Part shown: in pieces, positions 8,623 to 18,006 of the stretch
Numbering within the stretch: position 1 is the first letter of the stretch
How the letters are laid out: the number at the start of each line of letters is the position of its first letter
NCBI RefSeq assembly: GCF_015277775.1
Contig: NZ_CP063849.1
Location: forward strand, 5,347,501 to 5,411,500
Length of the DNA stretch: 64,000 bases
DNA from: Paludibaculum fermentans
Lineage (GTDB): Bacteria > Acidobacteriota > Terriglobia > Bryobacterales > Bryobacteraceae
Direction of reading: 5' to 3'
The notes under the pieces: model-generated
Seen by the model: only the letters and a program-made list of their open reading frames with translations
Told to the model about the DNA's origin: nothing
Databases searched by the model: none
Made by a program: the position numbers and the translations under genes

Positions 8623-9392
8623 CCCGCGCCGCCGCCCGAGGTCTCTTCCCGGAACGTCGCTGATGCCTTGATGTAGTCCCGGTGCATCCGAGCGATGTTC
8701 TCAATCGTGATGCCCTTCGGACACACGGCCTCGCACTCGCCCGTATTCGTGCAGTAGCCGAAGCCTTCGTCCGTCATCTTCAGCACCATGCGCATCGCCC
8801 GGCGGTCGCGCTCCACCTGCCCCTGGGGCAACTGCCCCAGATGCGAGATCTTGGCCGACACAAACAACGACGCCGAAGCATTCGGGCACGAAGCCACGCA
8901 GGCGCCGCAGCCAATACACGCTGCCGCGTCCATCGCCATATCCGAGCACTTCTTGATTACCGGCAGCGCATTGCCGTCCGGCGCCGAGCCGGTGTTCACC
9001 GAAATGAACCCGCCTGACGCGATGATGCGGTCGAACGAACTGCGATCCACCATCAGGTCTTTGATGACCGGGAAGGCCTTCGCACGGAAGGGCTCCAGCC
9101 ACAACTCGTCGCCATCGTGGAAGTGGCGCATATGCAACTGGCACACCGTCGTCCCGCGCTGCGGCCCGTGCGGCACGCCATCAATCATGAATCCGCAGCA
9201 GCCGCAGATGCCTTCGCGGCAGTCGTGCTCGAACGTCACGGGATCCTCGCCCTTGCGGGTCAGTTCCTCGTTCAGGACGTCGAGCATTTCGAGAAACGAC
9301 ATGTGCTCGTTGGCGTTGGGCACCTCGTAGCGCACCATCCTGCCCGCGGATGTGGCGTTCTGTTGACGCCAGATGTTCAGAATGATCTTCAT
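8619..9392 (-). CDS. sdhB: Succinate dehydrogenase / fumarate reductase iron-sulfur subunit
   Basis: This subunit carries electrons from the flavoprotein to the quinone site. It shows all three cluster motifs. The [2Fe-2S] site is [11 protein letters not shown] plus a later cysteine in GTTVCQ (residues ~58-85). The first ferredoxin-like motif is [15 protein letters not shown] (about residue 148) and the second is [15 protein letters not shown] (about residue 210). The length of 257 residues fits the type with a single diheme cytochrome b anchor. It is the last gene of sdhCAB, 12 bases after sdhA. Confidence 0.93.
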   Translation of the reverse strand: MKIILNIWRQQNATSAGRMVRYEVPNANEHMSFLEMLDVLNEELTRKGEDPVTFEHDCREGICGCCGFMIDGVPHGPQRGTTVCQLHMRHFHDGDELWLEPFRAKAFPVIKDLMVDRSSFDRIIASGGFISVNTGSAPDGNALPVIKKCSDMAMDAAACIGCGACVASCPNASASLFVSAKISHLGQLPQGQVERDRRAMRMVLKMTDEGFGYCTNTGECEAVCPKGITIENIARMHRDYIKASATFREETSGGGAG

Positions 9393-9404
9393 CTTCGGAT
9401 GCCT

Positions 9405-11324
9405 CTATTTGTAGTTCCGCTGAGCCAGGTGGACGTGTTCAAACTCCAGCGGCTCTGTGTTGCGCACCGGAATCTTGTTCTCGCCCTGATACTCCCAAAC
9501 GGCCGCGTGGCAGAAGTTCACGTCATCGCGCTTCGCCTCGCCGTCCTCCGTCTGGTACTCCTCACGGAAGTGGCCACCGCAGCTCTCTTCACGGATGCGT
9601 GCGTCGCGGCAGAGCAGTTCGCCCAGTTCCAGGAAGTCGGCCACACGGCCGGCGCGCTCCAGGCTCTGGTTGAGCTCGGCGCCGCTACCGGGGACATTCA
9701 CGTTCTCCCAGAACTCGGCCCGCAGCTCGGGGATGCGGGCAATCGCGTGCTCGAGGCCCTTGGCATTGCGAGCCATGCCGCAGTCCTCCCACATCACCTT
9801 GCCCAGCTCACGGTGGAAGTCGTCCACCGTCTTCTTACCCTTGATCGACAGGAACTTCTTCGTCCGCGCGTCCACTGTCTCGCGCGCTGCCCTGAACTCC
9901 TGGTGCGTCGCGTCCACGCCGCCCGGCTTCACACCGGCCAGGTAGTTGCCCATGGTGTAGGGGATCACGAAGTAGCCGTCGGCCAGACCCTGCATCAGCG
10001 CGCTGGCGCCCAGGCGGTTCGCTCCGTGATCGGAGAAGTTCGCCTCGCCCAGCACGAACAGGCCCGGGATGGTCGACTGCAGCTGATAGTCCACCCACAG
10101 GCCGCCCATCGTGTAATGGACAGCCGGGTAGATGCGCATCGGCTTCTTGTACGGATCGTCGCCCGTGATGCGCTCGTAGATCTCGAACAGGTTGCCATAG
10201 CGTTCCGCGATCACGTTCTGGCCCAGCCGGTTGATCGACTCGCTGAAGTCCAGATAAACGCCGCGGCCTCCGGGGCCGACGCCATAGCCTTCGTCGCAAG
10301 CCACCTTCGCCGCACGCGACGCGATGTCGCGGGGGCAGAGGTTGCCGAACGCCGGATAGCGCCGCTCCAGGTAGTAGTCGCGCTCCGTCTCGGGGATCGT
10401 GTTCGGATCGCGCGTGTCCGCCTTCTTCGTCGGCACCCAGATGCGCCCGTCGTTGCGCAGCGACTCGCTCATCAGCGTCAGCTTCGACTGGTAGTCGCCG
10501 CTCTGCGGAATGCATGTCGGGTGGATCTGCGTGTAGCAGGGATTCGCGAAGCCCGCGCCCTTTTTGTATGCGCGCCAGATCGCCGTCGCGTTCGAGCCTT
10601 TGGCGTTCGTCGACAGATAGAACACGTTGCCGTAGCCGCCGGTGCCCAGCACCACGGCGTCCGCCACATGGCTCTCAATCTCACCCGTCACCATGTTCCG
10701 GGTGATGATGCCGCGCGCCCGGCCGTCGATCACGACCAGTTCCAGCATCTCGTAGCGGTACAGCATCTTCACACGGCCGGCATCCACCTGGCGTTCCAGC
10801 GCCTGGTAGCAGCCCAGCAGCAACTGCTGCCCCGTCTGCCCTCGCGCGTAAAACGTTCTCGATACCTGCGCCCCGCCGAAACTGCGGTTCGCCAGCACGC
10901 CGCCGTACTCCCGCGCGAACGGTACGCCCTGCGCTACGCACTGGTCGATGATGTCCACGCTGACTTCCGCCAGCCGGTAGACATTCGCTTCGCGAGCGCG
11001 GAAATCGCCGCCCTTCACCGTGTCGTAAAACAGCCGGTAGACGCTATCGCCATCGTTTTGATAATTCTTCGCGGCATTGATGCCGCCCTGGGCCGCAATC
11101 GAGTGGGCGCGCCGGGGAGAATCCTGAAAACAGAAGCACTTCACGTTGTAGCCCAGTTCGCCCAGGCTGGCCGCCGCCGCGCCGCCTGCCAGGCCGCTGC
11201 CGACGACAATCACGTTGTACTTCCGCTTGTTGGCCGGATTGACCAACTTCATCTCGAACTTGGCCTTCTGCCACTTCTGCTCAATCGGTCCGGAAGGGAT
11301 CTTCGAATCCAGATTCAGTGCCAT
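9405..11324 (-). CDS. sdhA: Succinate dehydrogenase / fumarate reductase flavoprotein subunit
   Basis: This 639-residue flavoprotein begins with a Rossmann FAD-binding motif ([21 protein letters not shown], about residue 40). The histidine for covalent FAD attachment is in [16 protein letters not shown]. The catalytic region includes [11 protein letters not shown] and the arginine-rich [15 protein letters not shown] segment. Good spacing of GGAGG to the ATG at 11324 supports the start. It is the middle gene of sdhCAB and sits in the TCA cycle and respiratory chain on the cytoplasmic side of the membrane. Confidence 0.95.
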   Translation of the reverse strand: MALNLDSKIPSGPIEQKWQKAKFEMKLVNPANKRKYNVIVVGSGLAGGAAAASLGELGYNVKCFCFQDSPRRAHSIAAQGGINAAKNYQNDGDSVYRLFYDTVKGGDFRAREANVYRLAEVSVDIIDQCVAQGVPFAREYGGVLANRSFGGAQVSRTFYARGQTGQQLLLGCYQALERQVDAGRVKMLYRYEMLELVVIDGRARGIITRNMVTGEIESHVADAVVLGTGGYGNVFYLSTNAKGSNATAIWRAYKKGAGFANPCYTQIHPTCIPQSGDYQSKLTLMSESLRNDGRIWVPTKKADTRDPNTIPETERDYYLERRYPAFGNLCPRDIASRAAKVACDEGYGVGPGGRGVYLDFSESINRLGQNVIAERYGNLFEIYERITGDDPYKKPMRIYPAVHYTMGGLWVDYQLQSTIPGLFVLGEANFSDHGANRLGASALMQGLADGYFVIPYTMGNYLAGVKPGGVDATHQEFRAARETVDARTKKFLSIKGKKTVDDFHRELGKVMWEDCGMARNAKGLEHAIARIPELRAEFWENVNVPGSGAELNQSLERAGRVADFLELGELLCRDARIREESCGGHFREEYQTEDGEAKRDDVNFCHAAVWEYQGENKIPVRNTEPLEFEHVHLAQRNYK

Positions 11325-11339
11325 GTGTATTTGCCCTCC

Positions 11340-12026
11340 TTACTTCACGAGCCCGACCAGCACGGCCAGGGGCATGGAAACATTCCCGATCCCGACCACA
11401 AAGCCGTAGACCTTCGCCAGCGTCTTCAGCTTCGGTGTGTACTTCGGGTGGTTCACGCCCAAACTCTGGAACATGCTCCAGACTCCGTGGTAGAGGTGGA
11501 TCGCCAGCAGGATGTTGGCAATGATGTAGAAGAAGGACGCTGCGGGGTTTTGGAATCCGACGATGACGTTGTGGTACACGTCACCCTTAATGAATTGATC
11601 GCCCAGGGCTTGGCCCGTCGTGAAGTGAAGGATGTGGTAGATCAGGAACGCCCCGACAATGGGCCCGCTCCAGATCATGGTCCGGGCGGCGTAGGTCGTG
11701 GCGATGTGGGCTTTCTTGACGTAAGCCTGTGGCCGGGCTTCATTCTTCAGCCGCCACAATTGAAACGCTGCGGTCACATGCAGCACGGCAGCCGACAGCA
11801 GGACAAAGCGGACGAACCACAGCAGCCCGCCCAGGCTCTGCAGCATCTCGGCGTAGTGATTCAGCTTCTCCCGCCCTTGAAACAACTGCAGGTTGCCGAA
11901 CATGTGGCCAAGGACAAAGCCGCTTAGCACGAAGCCCGTCAGGGCCATGACCACTTTCTTGCCGACGACTGACTGGTAGAAGGTTGCTGTTCTGTTTAGG
12001 CCGCTGTTAACAGCGATTGAGCTCAT
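11340..12026 (-). CDS. sdhC: Succinate dehydrogenase cytochrome b subunit (B. subtilis-type)
   Basis: This 228-residue membrane subunit is of the fused type with five helices that anchors SdhAB and binds two hemes. Helices are visible at VVMALTGFVLSGFVLGHMFGN, FVLLSAAVLHVTAAFQLW, MIWSGPIVGAFLIYHILHF, SFFYIIANILLAIHLYHGVW and VYGFVVGIGNVSMPLAV. Histidines in the first four helices are the likely heme ligands. GGAG lies about 10 bases before the ATG. As the first gene of sdhCAB, it should carry the operon promoter in the region just above 12026. Confidence 0.9.
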   Translation of the reverse strand: MSSIAVNSGLNRTATFYQSVVGKKVVMALTGFVLSGFVLGHMFGNLQLFQGREKLNHYAEMLQSLGGLLWFVRFVLLSAAVLHVTAAFQLWRLKNEARPQAYVKKAHIATTYAARTMIWSGPIVGAFLIYHILHFTTGQALGDQFIKGDVYHNVIVGFQNPAASFFYIIANILLAIHLYHGVWSMFQSLGVNHPKYTPKLKTLAKVYGFVVGIGNVSMPLAVLVGLVK

Positions 12027-12149
12027 CGAGGCACTCCGTTTTCCCCGTAGGTATGGTGTGGGGTGTGAGGGGCCATCCCATCTCGTTACCTAGGATGCCC
12101 GGAACCCACTATTGTATGCGAAATTTCGGAGTGCGGGGTACGTTGACAA

Positions 12150-12178
12150 AGCGGGCCCGCTCAGGTGGCGGGCCCGCT
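12150..12178 (-). terminator. Strong GC hairpin downstream of the 12226-12642 gene
   Basis: Positions 12150-12160 and 12168-12178 form a perfect 11-bp stem with a 7-base loop. Read on the minus strand it follows the stop of the small secreted protein gene and is followed by a short TTTG, so it can act as a terminator. Each arm core (GCGGGCCCGC) is itself a palindrome, so other folds are possible. The T-tract is short, which lowers confidence. Confidence 0.55.
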
Positions 12179-12225
12179 CAAAGGAGGAGGAGAAGTGGTC
12201 TTTCGTTCAGTTCAATCAACGCCGG

Positions 12226-12642
12226 CTAGCGATTGAGCGCGAGTACAACCCGCTCGGCCGGAGTATCCTTCGCCATCAGCAACTGGGCATGAGTGGCCGG
12301 AATACGCATCACGGACGCCGCACCGATAATCTGCGCCTGCGCCAGGCGGTAGGTCGAGCCTACGTGCTCGAACACCAGCTTGCCGTCAAACCGCGACTTC
12401 GCATCACCGGCCGGCGCTACGATGATCGCGTTTTTGCCAGCCTCTTTGCCGGTCAGGAAAAGGACAGTGCCGCTGTCGGATGTCTCCAGCAGATACTCGC
12501 CCGCCGGCAGCGAAACATTCGAAGCCTCAAATGCGAATGGGACGCTCACTCGAGCACTCGCTCCGAATGCCGGCATCGCCATCGTCAGGCTCATCGCCAT
12601 TGCGATCACACCAAAAATCGTGAACTTCTTCCCAGTAGTCAT
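12226..12642 (-). CDS. Small secreted protein with PF-x-F...PAG-x-Y motif, copy 1
   Basis: This is a predicted exported protein of 138 residues. ATG 12642 has GGAGAG 8 bases upstream, better placed than GTG 12648. It has a signal peptide (IFGVIAMAMSLTMAMPAFGA) with cleavage near ASA-R. The mature part starts RVSVPFAFEASNVSLPAGEY, then alternating short strands. The next upstream gene shares the same opening motif, so these are paralogues. The family is frequent in acidobacterial genomes in my knowledge, but no function is known to me. A short beta-sandwich fold is likely. Confidence 0.75.
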   Translation of the reverse strand: MTTGKKFTIFGVIAMAMSLTMAMPAFGASARVSVPFAFEASNVSLPAGEYLLETSDSGTVLFLTGKEAGKNAIIVAPAGDAKSRFDGKLVFEHVGSTYRLAQAQIIGAASVMRIPATHAQLLMAKDTPAERVVLALNR

Positions 12643-12780
12643 GGTCACGTCTCTCCGTTCTTCTTCCGTTACTTTTCTTGGCTGGGCCGCTATCCCGGCG
12701 GCCCGCCTCTAATCTCAAGAACGCATCCGCCGAGAATTTGTTCGCTCGCAGGCGTGCAATTTACACCCGCGTCCTTTGTT

Positions 12781-13128
12781 TCACTTGGAACGCGCGATGC
12801 CCTCGCGGATCTGCTTCAGGTAGTGGACGCCGTTCTTCTTCTCGAAAACGAGGTTCACCTTCTTCTGATCCGTCGCGATGGCCATCGACCCCGAGTTGTA
12901 GCTCACCAGCGCCATCGCAGCGGCGCCGTTCGAGGCACGCAGGGTCAACACCGGGGCAGAGGGCTCGTTCACAAAGCTGTACTGCCCGGCCGGCATCTTC
13001 TGCCCCGAAGCGACGAAGTCGAACGGGATGTTCACCCGCACCTCCGGCGCGGCCGCGGAAGCCACCATTGAGGTCATCATCATCGCGGCTGTGGCCGCGT
13101 AAACACACATCGAGCGCAGCGATTTCAT
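12781..13128 (-). CDS. Small secreted protein with PF-x-F...PAG-x-Y motif, copy 2
   Basis: This predicted exported protein has 115 residues, with a signal peptide (MCVYAATAAMMMTSMVASAAA). Its mature N-terminus EVRVNIPFDFVASGQKMPAG matches its downstream paralogue in the order R-V-x-(I/V)-P-F-x-F-x-A-S...P-A-G-x-Y. It is shorter by two strands than copy 1. The 138-base gap between the two contains no clear terminator, so they may be co-transcribed or independently expressed. No catalytic residues can be picked out. Confidence 0.75.
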   Translation of the reverse strand: MKSLRSMCVYAATAAMMMTSMVASAAAPEVRVNIPFDFVASGQKMPAGQYSFVNEPSAPVLTLRASNGAAAMALVSYNSGSMAIATDQKKVNLVFEKKNGVHYLKQIREGIARSK

Positions 13129-13260
13129 GGTCTGTTTCTCCAGTTTGTTCAGTTTGAGCCGGACGCTTGTTTCTGCGTCGCGTCCGCCTTCAATGAATTA
13201 AACGGATCAACCACACGAATAGTTCGCTGCGCTCGAAATGTGTTCGAAGTGTAAAATCCC

Positions 13261-14357
13261 TTACGCCATGACCCGTTCGAACGCGCTTTTGAATTTTTCC
13301 ATCTCTTCCCTGGTGCCTACGGTCACTCGCACCTGCGTCGGCCAGATGGGCCACGCGCGGCCGACGTACACATTCTGCTTCGCCATCGACGCAATCACTT
13401 CCCGCGCCGGACGCTTCACATCCACCATGAACTTGTTGCTCACGGAAGGCACAAAGGAGTAGCCCTTCTGCGTCATCCACGAAAACACACCTTCGCGCAC
13501 ATCCTGCGTATACTTTTTCCGCTGCGGCACCAGGTCTTTCACAGAGAGGCTGACAGAAGCGCCCACCATGCCCGTCGATGGCGTGTAGCCCGTGCCGAAG
13601 CCCAGCATCTTGCTCAGGAGATCCGGACGCCCGAACGCCGCGCCCGCGCGCAAGCCCGCCATGCCATAGATCTTCGAGAACGTGCGCAGCACGATCACAT
13701 CCTTGCCAGCCGCCACCATGTCCGTGCACCGCTTCGCATCGCTGAAGTGGATGTACGCTTCGTCCACCATCACGATGCTGCCCGCCGGCTTGTTCTTCAC
13801 CAGGTACTCGATGTCCTCGCGCGCCGTCAGCGTACCCGTGGGATTGTTCGGATTACAGACATAGAACACGCCCGCGCCGCTGCCGCCCGCGGCCAGCATG
13901 GCCTTCACATCGTGCCCATAGCTCTTGGTCAACGGCACTCGATGCACCGGAGCCCCAATAAACTCCGCCGCGCGCTCGCCCGCTTCATAGCCTGGGTTCG
14001 CCACAACGAAACTCCGTGACGGAGAACAGAACGCCAGCACCGTGCGATGCAGCGGATCGCTCGAACCGCAAACGCCCGTGCGCACTCCTCGGGCAGTCCT
14101 TCCTGTTGCGCCAGCGTGCGGGAGAGCTTGATCGTCTCGCCGAAGAGGTAGCGCCCACCGCGCTTCAGGACGCCGTTCATGGCCTCCAGCGCTTCGGGAC
14201 AAGGCCCCAGCGGATTCTCATTCGCGTTCAGCATCACCGCGTCGGCCGAGGGCTCCCCTACGAAGCTCAACTGCGCCAGCGCGGATTCGGAAAGGATGGT
14301 CAGCGCGGAGGCAACGCCCCCGAACGCACGTCTTGATACAGCCCAGCTCTGTCCCAT
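13261..14357 (-). pseudogene. Tat-exported histidinol-phosphate-aminotransferase-like protein, frameshifted
   Basis: Two overlapping frames together encode one PLP-dependent fold-type I aminotransferase of the HisC group. The first (14357 down to about 14090) has a Tat signal (SRRAFGG) and the substrate-binding NANENPLGPCPEAL. The second (from about 14095 to 13261) has the CGSSDPLHRTVLAF cofactor segment, VCNPNNPTGTL, MVDEAYIHF and the PLP lysine in FSKIYGMAGLRAG. The frames join at GLPEE / VRTGV, and total length is one base short of a multiple of three. This fits a single-base deletion near 14095. It could be a true pseudogene or an assembly error. Its start lies 58 bases inside the upstream creatininase-like gene. 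Confidence 0.75.
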
Positions 14358-15136
14358 TTTTCGATAATCCCTTTGACCAAGTCTGCCATCCGTTCTACCA
14401 CTGCCTGGAAATAAACGGAAGCCTTGGCCTTATCGAACCGGACCGAGCCCTGCCCCGGCTGATACAGGATCACCGGCGTGGGGAATGGATAGGCCGCCCA
14501 CGTGCCCGCCGCCGGACGCGGCGTCTCCAATTCCTTTGAATACAGCTCCGGATGCACGAGCTTCTCGTCAATCGCCTGGATAAACGCTGTCTCGTTCCAG
14601 CCCGCGTGCCCGCCGTCTTCTCCGAACACCTTCAACGTGACATCGCTGCAGATCGCCCACCAGTTGCTCACCAGCATCCGCACACGCTGCTCGCGGCCCA
14701 CCTTCTCCGCGATGTCGTTCAGGATCGCGGTCTGCGGCCCGCCGTGTCCGTTGATGACGATGATGTTGCGGAACCCGTTCCGCGCCAACCCGGTGAAGAT
14801 GTCGGTAACGAACGCCCGGTAAGCCGCCTCGGAGATCTGGAACGTGCCCGCATACCCGTCCAGGCTGCCCGTCACGCCATAATTCAAGGGCGGCGCCACC
14901 AGCGCATTCAACTTCGGAGCCATGGCCCGCGCCAGGGCCAGCGGTGCCGTATTGTCGGCCCCGTTATTGATCACCCCGTGAGCCTCCACTGTGCCTGTGG
15001 GCAACAGCACCGTCTGGATCTGTGCCGGAACCAACCGGCGGTACTCCATCCAGTTCAGATCGTTCAGTTCACGCGTGGACTGGGCCGGCAGGGTCAGCAC
15101 GGCCAGAAAAAGGATCGCAGCGAGTCTGTGTACCAT
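14300..15136 (-). CDS. Creatininase-family amidohydrolase, secreted
   Basis: This 278-residue protein begins with a signal peptide (LAAILFLAVLTLPAQS) and then shows the creatininase fold. LLPTGTVEAHG supplies the first metal ligands. NNGADNTAPLALARAMA, IIVINGHGGPQ and GEDGGHAGWNETA supply the remaining aspartate, histidine and glutamate ligands. Family members hydrolyse cyclic amides such as creatinine or act on formamide intermediates in cofactor synthesis. Export makes a role in extracellular amide breakdown more likely. The end overlaps the aminotransferase start by 58 bases, so the two are likely one operon. Confidence 0.85.
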   Translation of the reverse strand: MVHRLAAILFLAVLTLPAQSTRELNDLNWMEYRRLVPAQIQTVLLPTGTVEAHGVINNGADNTAPLALARAMAPKLNALVAPPLNYGVTGSLDGYAGTFQISEAAYRAFVTDIFTGLARNGFRNIIVINGHGGPQTAILNDIAEKVGREQRVRMLVSNWWAICSDVTLKVFGEDGGHAGWNETAFIQAIDEKLVHPELYSKELETPRPAAGTWAAYPFPTPVILYQPGQGSVRFDKAKASVYFQAVVERMADLVKGIIEKWDRAGLYQDVRSGALPPR

Positions 15137-15166
15137 GGCAATTGCCTTCCATGGTACATGGCCACC

Positions 15167-16000
15167 TTAGTCCTCAATCGAGAACGAAGGCGCCTTCCGC
15201 AACGGCCCCGCGCTGCATCGTGCGATCACCTGCTTCGCAATCGCGTAGAACCCTTCCGCCTGTGGTTCCTGCTCGCCCATCAGCGCGATCGGCCGCCCCG
15301 TATCCCCACCAATCCGCACCTGCGGATTCAACGGCAGTTCACCCAGGAACGGAATATCCATGGCTTCCGCCGTCCGCCGCCCGCCGCCCTCGCCAAAGAT
15401 GTCCACCTTCTGGCCGGTGCCCGGCACAATCAGGTAGCTCATGTTCTCCACCAGGCCCAGCAGTTCCACCTTCACCTGCCGGAACATCAGCACAGCCTTC
15501 CGGCCGTCTTCCAGTGCGACTTCCGACGGCGTGCTGACGACAATCGCGCCCGTAATCGGCGCCGTCTGGATCAGGCTCAACGCCACGTCGCCCGTACCCG
15601 GTGGCAGGTCGATCAGCAGGAAATCCAACTCGCCCCAATCCACTTGCCGCATGAACTGCTGCATCACGCTGTGCAGCATCGGTCCGCGCCAGATCAGCGG
15701 CTTGTCGCCGGGATTCAGGAACCCCATCGACATCAGCTTCACGCCGTGCTGCTCCAGCGGCTGGATCCGGTTCTCCACCGCGTAAGGAGTATCGTGGATG
15801 CCCATCATCAGCGGCACGTTGGGGCCATAAACGTCTGCATCCAACAGTCCGACCTTCTGGCCGAGCCGCGCCAGGGCAATGGCCAGATTCACCGAAACCG
15901 TGGTTTTGCCCACACCCCCTTTGCCGGAGCCGATCGTAATCAGATTCCTGACGCCGTCAATCGGCATCTTCGGAGGTTCGTTCTGCGGAGGCATACCCAT
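15167..16000 (-). CDS. Mrp/ApbC-type P-loop ATPase lacking the CxxC motif
   Basis: This protein belongs to the Mrp/NBP35/ApbC family, which delivers Fe-S clusters. The deviant Walker A GSGKGGVGKTTVSVNLA is at about residue 24, the GLLDADVYGPNVPLMMG switch region follows, then LLIDLPPGTGDVALS. In family members the stretch after VENMSY carries a C-x-x-C that binds the shared cluster. Here it reads VENMSYLIVPGTGQKVDIFG, with no cysteine. The only late cysteine (IARCSAG) is isolated. There is also no N-terminal DUF59 domain. AAAGG lies before the ATG at 16000. The fold is certain; the cluster-carrier role is doubtful. Confidence 0.85.
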   Translation of the reverse strand: MGMPPQNEPPKMPIDGVRNLITIGSGKGGVGKTTVSVNLAIALARLGQKVGLLDADVYGPNVPLMMGIHDTPYAVENRIQPLEQHGVKLMSMGFLNPGDKPLIWRGPMLHSVMQQFMRQVDWGELDFLLIDLPPGTGDVALSLIQTAPITGAIVVSTPSEVALEDGRKAVLMFRQVKVELLGLVENMSYLIVPGTGQKVDIFGEGGGRRTAEAMDIPFLGELPLNPQVRIGGDTGRPIALMGEQEPQAEGFYAIAKQVIARCSAGPLRKAPSFSIED

Positions 16001-16023
16001 AAACCTTTAGTGTACCGTCACGG

Positions 16024-17958
16024 CTACTTTTGGACGAACTCCCACAACTCGGCCGCATGATCGACCACCCGCTGGCGGTCCCGATCCAGCAGCAAGCGCA
16101 ACTTCACCAGCTTCTCGGCCTCCAGGCCGACCGTCTTCAGGTATTCCTCCTTGCTCGCATACCTCCGGCCAATCGCGGCCTTGTCAAAGGCGAAGAACGA
16201 ACCCAGCGTCGGAGCCATCTCCTTCGGCGCCCCCGCCGCCGCCGTCCGCATATTCCAGCCGGTAAACGTACCCAGCGGCACGGCCACCTCCGGCATCCGG
16301 ATCCCGCCCAGTTCATTCCCGTCCGCATCCACCTGCGGCACCAGCACCGGAAACGGCTTCCCCACCTTCGGAGGCTCCATCGTGATCACACCCGTCGTCT
16401 CCCAGTCCGGACCGTAGGAGACGTTGTACGCCACCTTTGGATGCTCGGGGAGTGCCGCCTTCATCGACTTCGGCCACCTCACCTGATCCGGCCGCACCAG
16501 TTGCCCTTCGGTGATCAGCGGATACTGCGATGCTGGAGGCTGCTTGCCGTCCTTGATCCATGCCTGCATCGCATCCAGCAATGCCCGCTGCAGGGGCCGG
16601 TGATCGTTGGGATTCAGCGGATACTGCGCGCCCGCAGCCGCGCTGGGCAGCCGCCCCGGACCATGCTGCGACCCCGCCACCACATACAGCCGCGTATCCG
16701 GCGACATCGGCGCATCCATCTTGCCGTCCACGCTCACGTGGATCAGGGCGGCGCACCGATTCCAGTACTCCCACGAGCCATTCGTGTAGAAGATCTTCGG
16801 CATCGTCGCCGCGCTGACACCCATCAGCAACCCGTTCGGCTTGTTCGTATCCGGATCGATCTGCGGCACGTCCGTGAACGGAAATACATCGGTCGGATAC
16901 AGCGTATTGAAGTGGGCATAACCGTCCCTAGACGCCTGCCCGAACCGGAAATTGAAGCTGCCCCGGCCCGCTCCGCCAACGTCTGCCCAGACGCCGTCGA
17001 ACACTTTCCGTCCCTTCTCGTCTTCATTGAACCCGAAGTAGAGAAAAGTCCGCAGAAAGCGCCCGCTTTGCGAGATGCCGAATCCGATCGACCGCTTGAT
17101 GAATCGCCGCTGGTCCGCCAGCAGCGTCTCCACCCCGCCGTACTTCAGGAACGAAATCGCGTCCCGCACCGCCGCCAGCCCCAGCCCCTCGATCCGCGGA
17201 TTCTCCGCCTGGTACACCACCTCGTAGATCTGGCCGGGCTGGAATCCCGACTCCATTTCGATCGCTGTCCGGTCCTCGTTGAACTTCCAGTCCGCACCGG
17301 GAATCGTCCGCCGCGCGCCCAGCACGGTGGGCCGTACCGTCAACGTCACCGCCGGGCTCACAGCCGCGTACGTCGTGTGCTTGCGATCCGACAAGTGCAT
17401 CATGTTGGTGCGCGAATCCGGAATGAACTCAGACCGCACCAGCCCGCGAATCGCCTGCCCGTTCAGCATCGCGATCGGGCTATCCAGCCGCAGCAGCTTG
17501 TCGCCAGGCGGCGTATCCCACTGCCACCCGACCCACAGCAGCGTGTACCCCTGCTCCAGCAGATTCCTGTCGCCGAACTCCTCTTCCGTGCGCGGATCCG
17601 AGGAACCCCGGGCATAGTTGAAGCGCGACAACATGCCTTTGCCGCCACGGTTCGACACCTCGAACAACACCGTGCCGTTGCCCTTCGCCGGATCGCGCGG
17701 CTTCAGGATGTAGAGATCCGCCGTGAATTCGACCAGCCCCCGCTCATTCCGCGGAGCCAACTCCAGGTCGCGCACCGCCTTATTCTGCGGCAGCTTCGGA
17801 TCCAGCGCGAACTGCACTTTCGCAATGATCCGCTCGTATGGCCCGGCCGGCCCTGTGGATTGCCCGCCAAGCACGTCGCTTCTCTCGACGACGCTGACGC
17901 TCGTCACGCCCGCGCACAGCGGTAGCACGCATAACAGAACAATTCCGGATAGTCGCAA
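16024..17958 (-). CDS. Secreted alpha/beta-hydrolase domain protein
   Basis: This 644-residue protein has an N-terminal signal peptide (SGIVLLCVLPLCAGV). The whole mature chain resembles the large alpha/beta-hydrolase-domain family (Abhydrolase_10 type). The nucleophile elbow is probably FGISQSGRFLRTFL, where SQSGR sits at about residue 295. Late histidines in AGSQHGPG may serve the charge relay. A TTG start at 17958 is supported by GAGGAG eight bases upstream. The substrate is unknown. It lies between mrp and tsaD on the same strand, but gaps give no clear operon. Confidence 0.7.
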   Translation of the reverse strand: MRLSGIVLLCVLPLCAGVTSVSVVERSDVLGGQSTGPAGPYERIIAKVQFALDPKLPQNKAVRDLELAPRNERGLVEFTADLYILKPRDPAKGNGTVLFEVSNRGGKGMLSRFNYARGSSDPRTEEEFGDRNLLEQGYTLLWVGWQWDTPPGDKLLRLDSPIAMLNGQAIRGLVRSEFIPDSRTNMMHLSDRKHTTYAAVSPAVTLTVRPTVLGARRTIPGADWKFNEDRTAIEMESGFQPGQIYEVVYQAENPRIEGLGLAAVRDAISFLKYGGVETLLADQRRFIKRSIGFGISQSGRFLRTFLYFGFNEDEKGRKVFDGVWADVGGAGRGSFNFRFGQASRDGYAHFNTLYPTDVFPFTDVPQIDPDTNKPNGLLMGVSAATMPKIFYTNGSWEYWNRCAALIHVSVDGKMDAPMSPDTRLYVVAGSQHGPGRLPSAAAGAQYPLNPNDHRPLQRALLDAMQAWIKDGKQPPASQYPLITEGQLVRPDQVRWPKSMKAALPEHPKVAYNVSYGPDWETTGVITMEPPKVGKPFPVLVPQVDADGNELGGIRMPEVAVPLGTFTGWNMRTAAAGAPKEMAPTLGSFFAFDKAAIGRRYASKEEYLKTVGLEAEKLVKLRLLLDRDRQRVVDHAAELWEFVQK

Positions 17959-18006
17959 GTCAGGGCTCCTCAGCCCTCGATTCTATCCGACCCTCGCCAC
18001 TCGCAC

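Noticed and set aside
9117-11927. A 936-codon open frame on the plus strand
   Set aside because: It lies opposite sdhB, sdhA and part of sdhC, whose motifs are complete. The predicted protein is rich in His, Gln and Arg with no domain, as expected from antisense of GC-rich genes.
14080-14110. Programmed frameshift in the aminotransferase gene
   Set aside because: There is no slippery heptamer or downstream pseudoknot, so a deletion or read error is more likely.
14552-16060. A 502-codon open frame on the plus strand
   Set aside because: It runs antisense to two real genes (creatininase-like and Mrp-like) and shows no motifs.
16030-17925. A 631-codon open frame on the plus strand
   Set aside because: It is the antisense of the secreted alpha/beta-hydrolase gene and has low-complexity Arg/His/Pro content.
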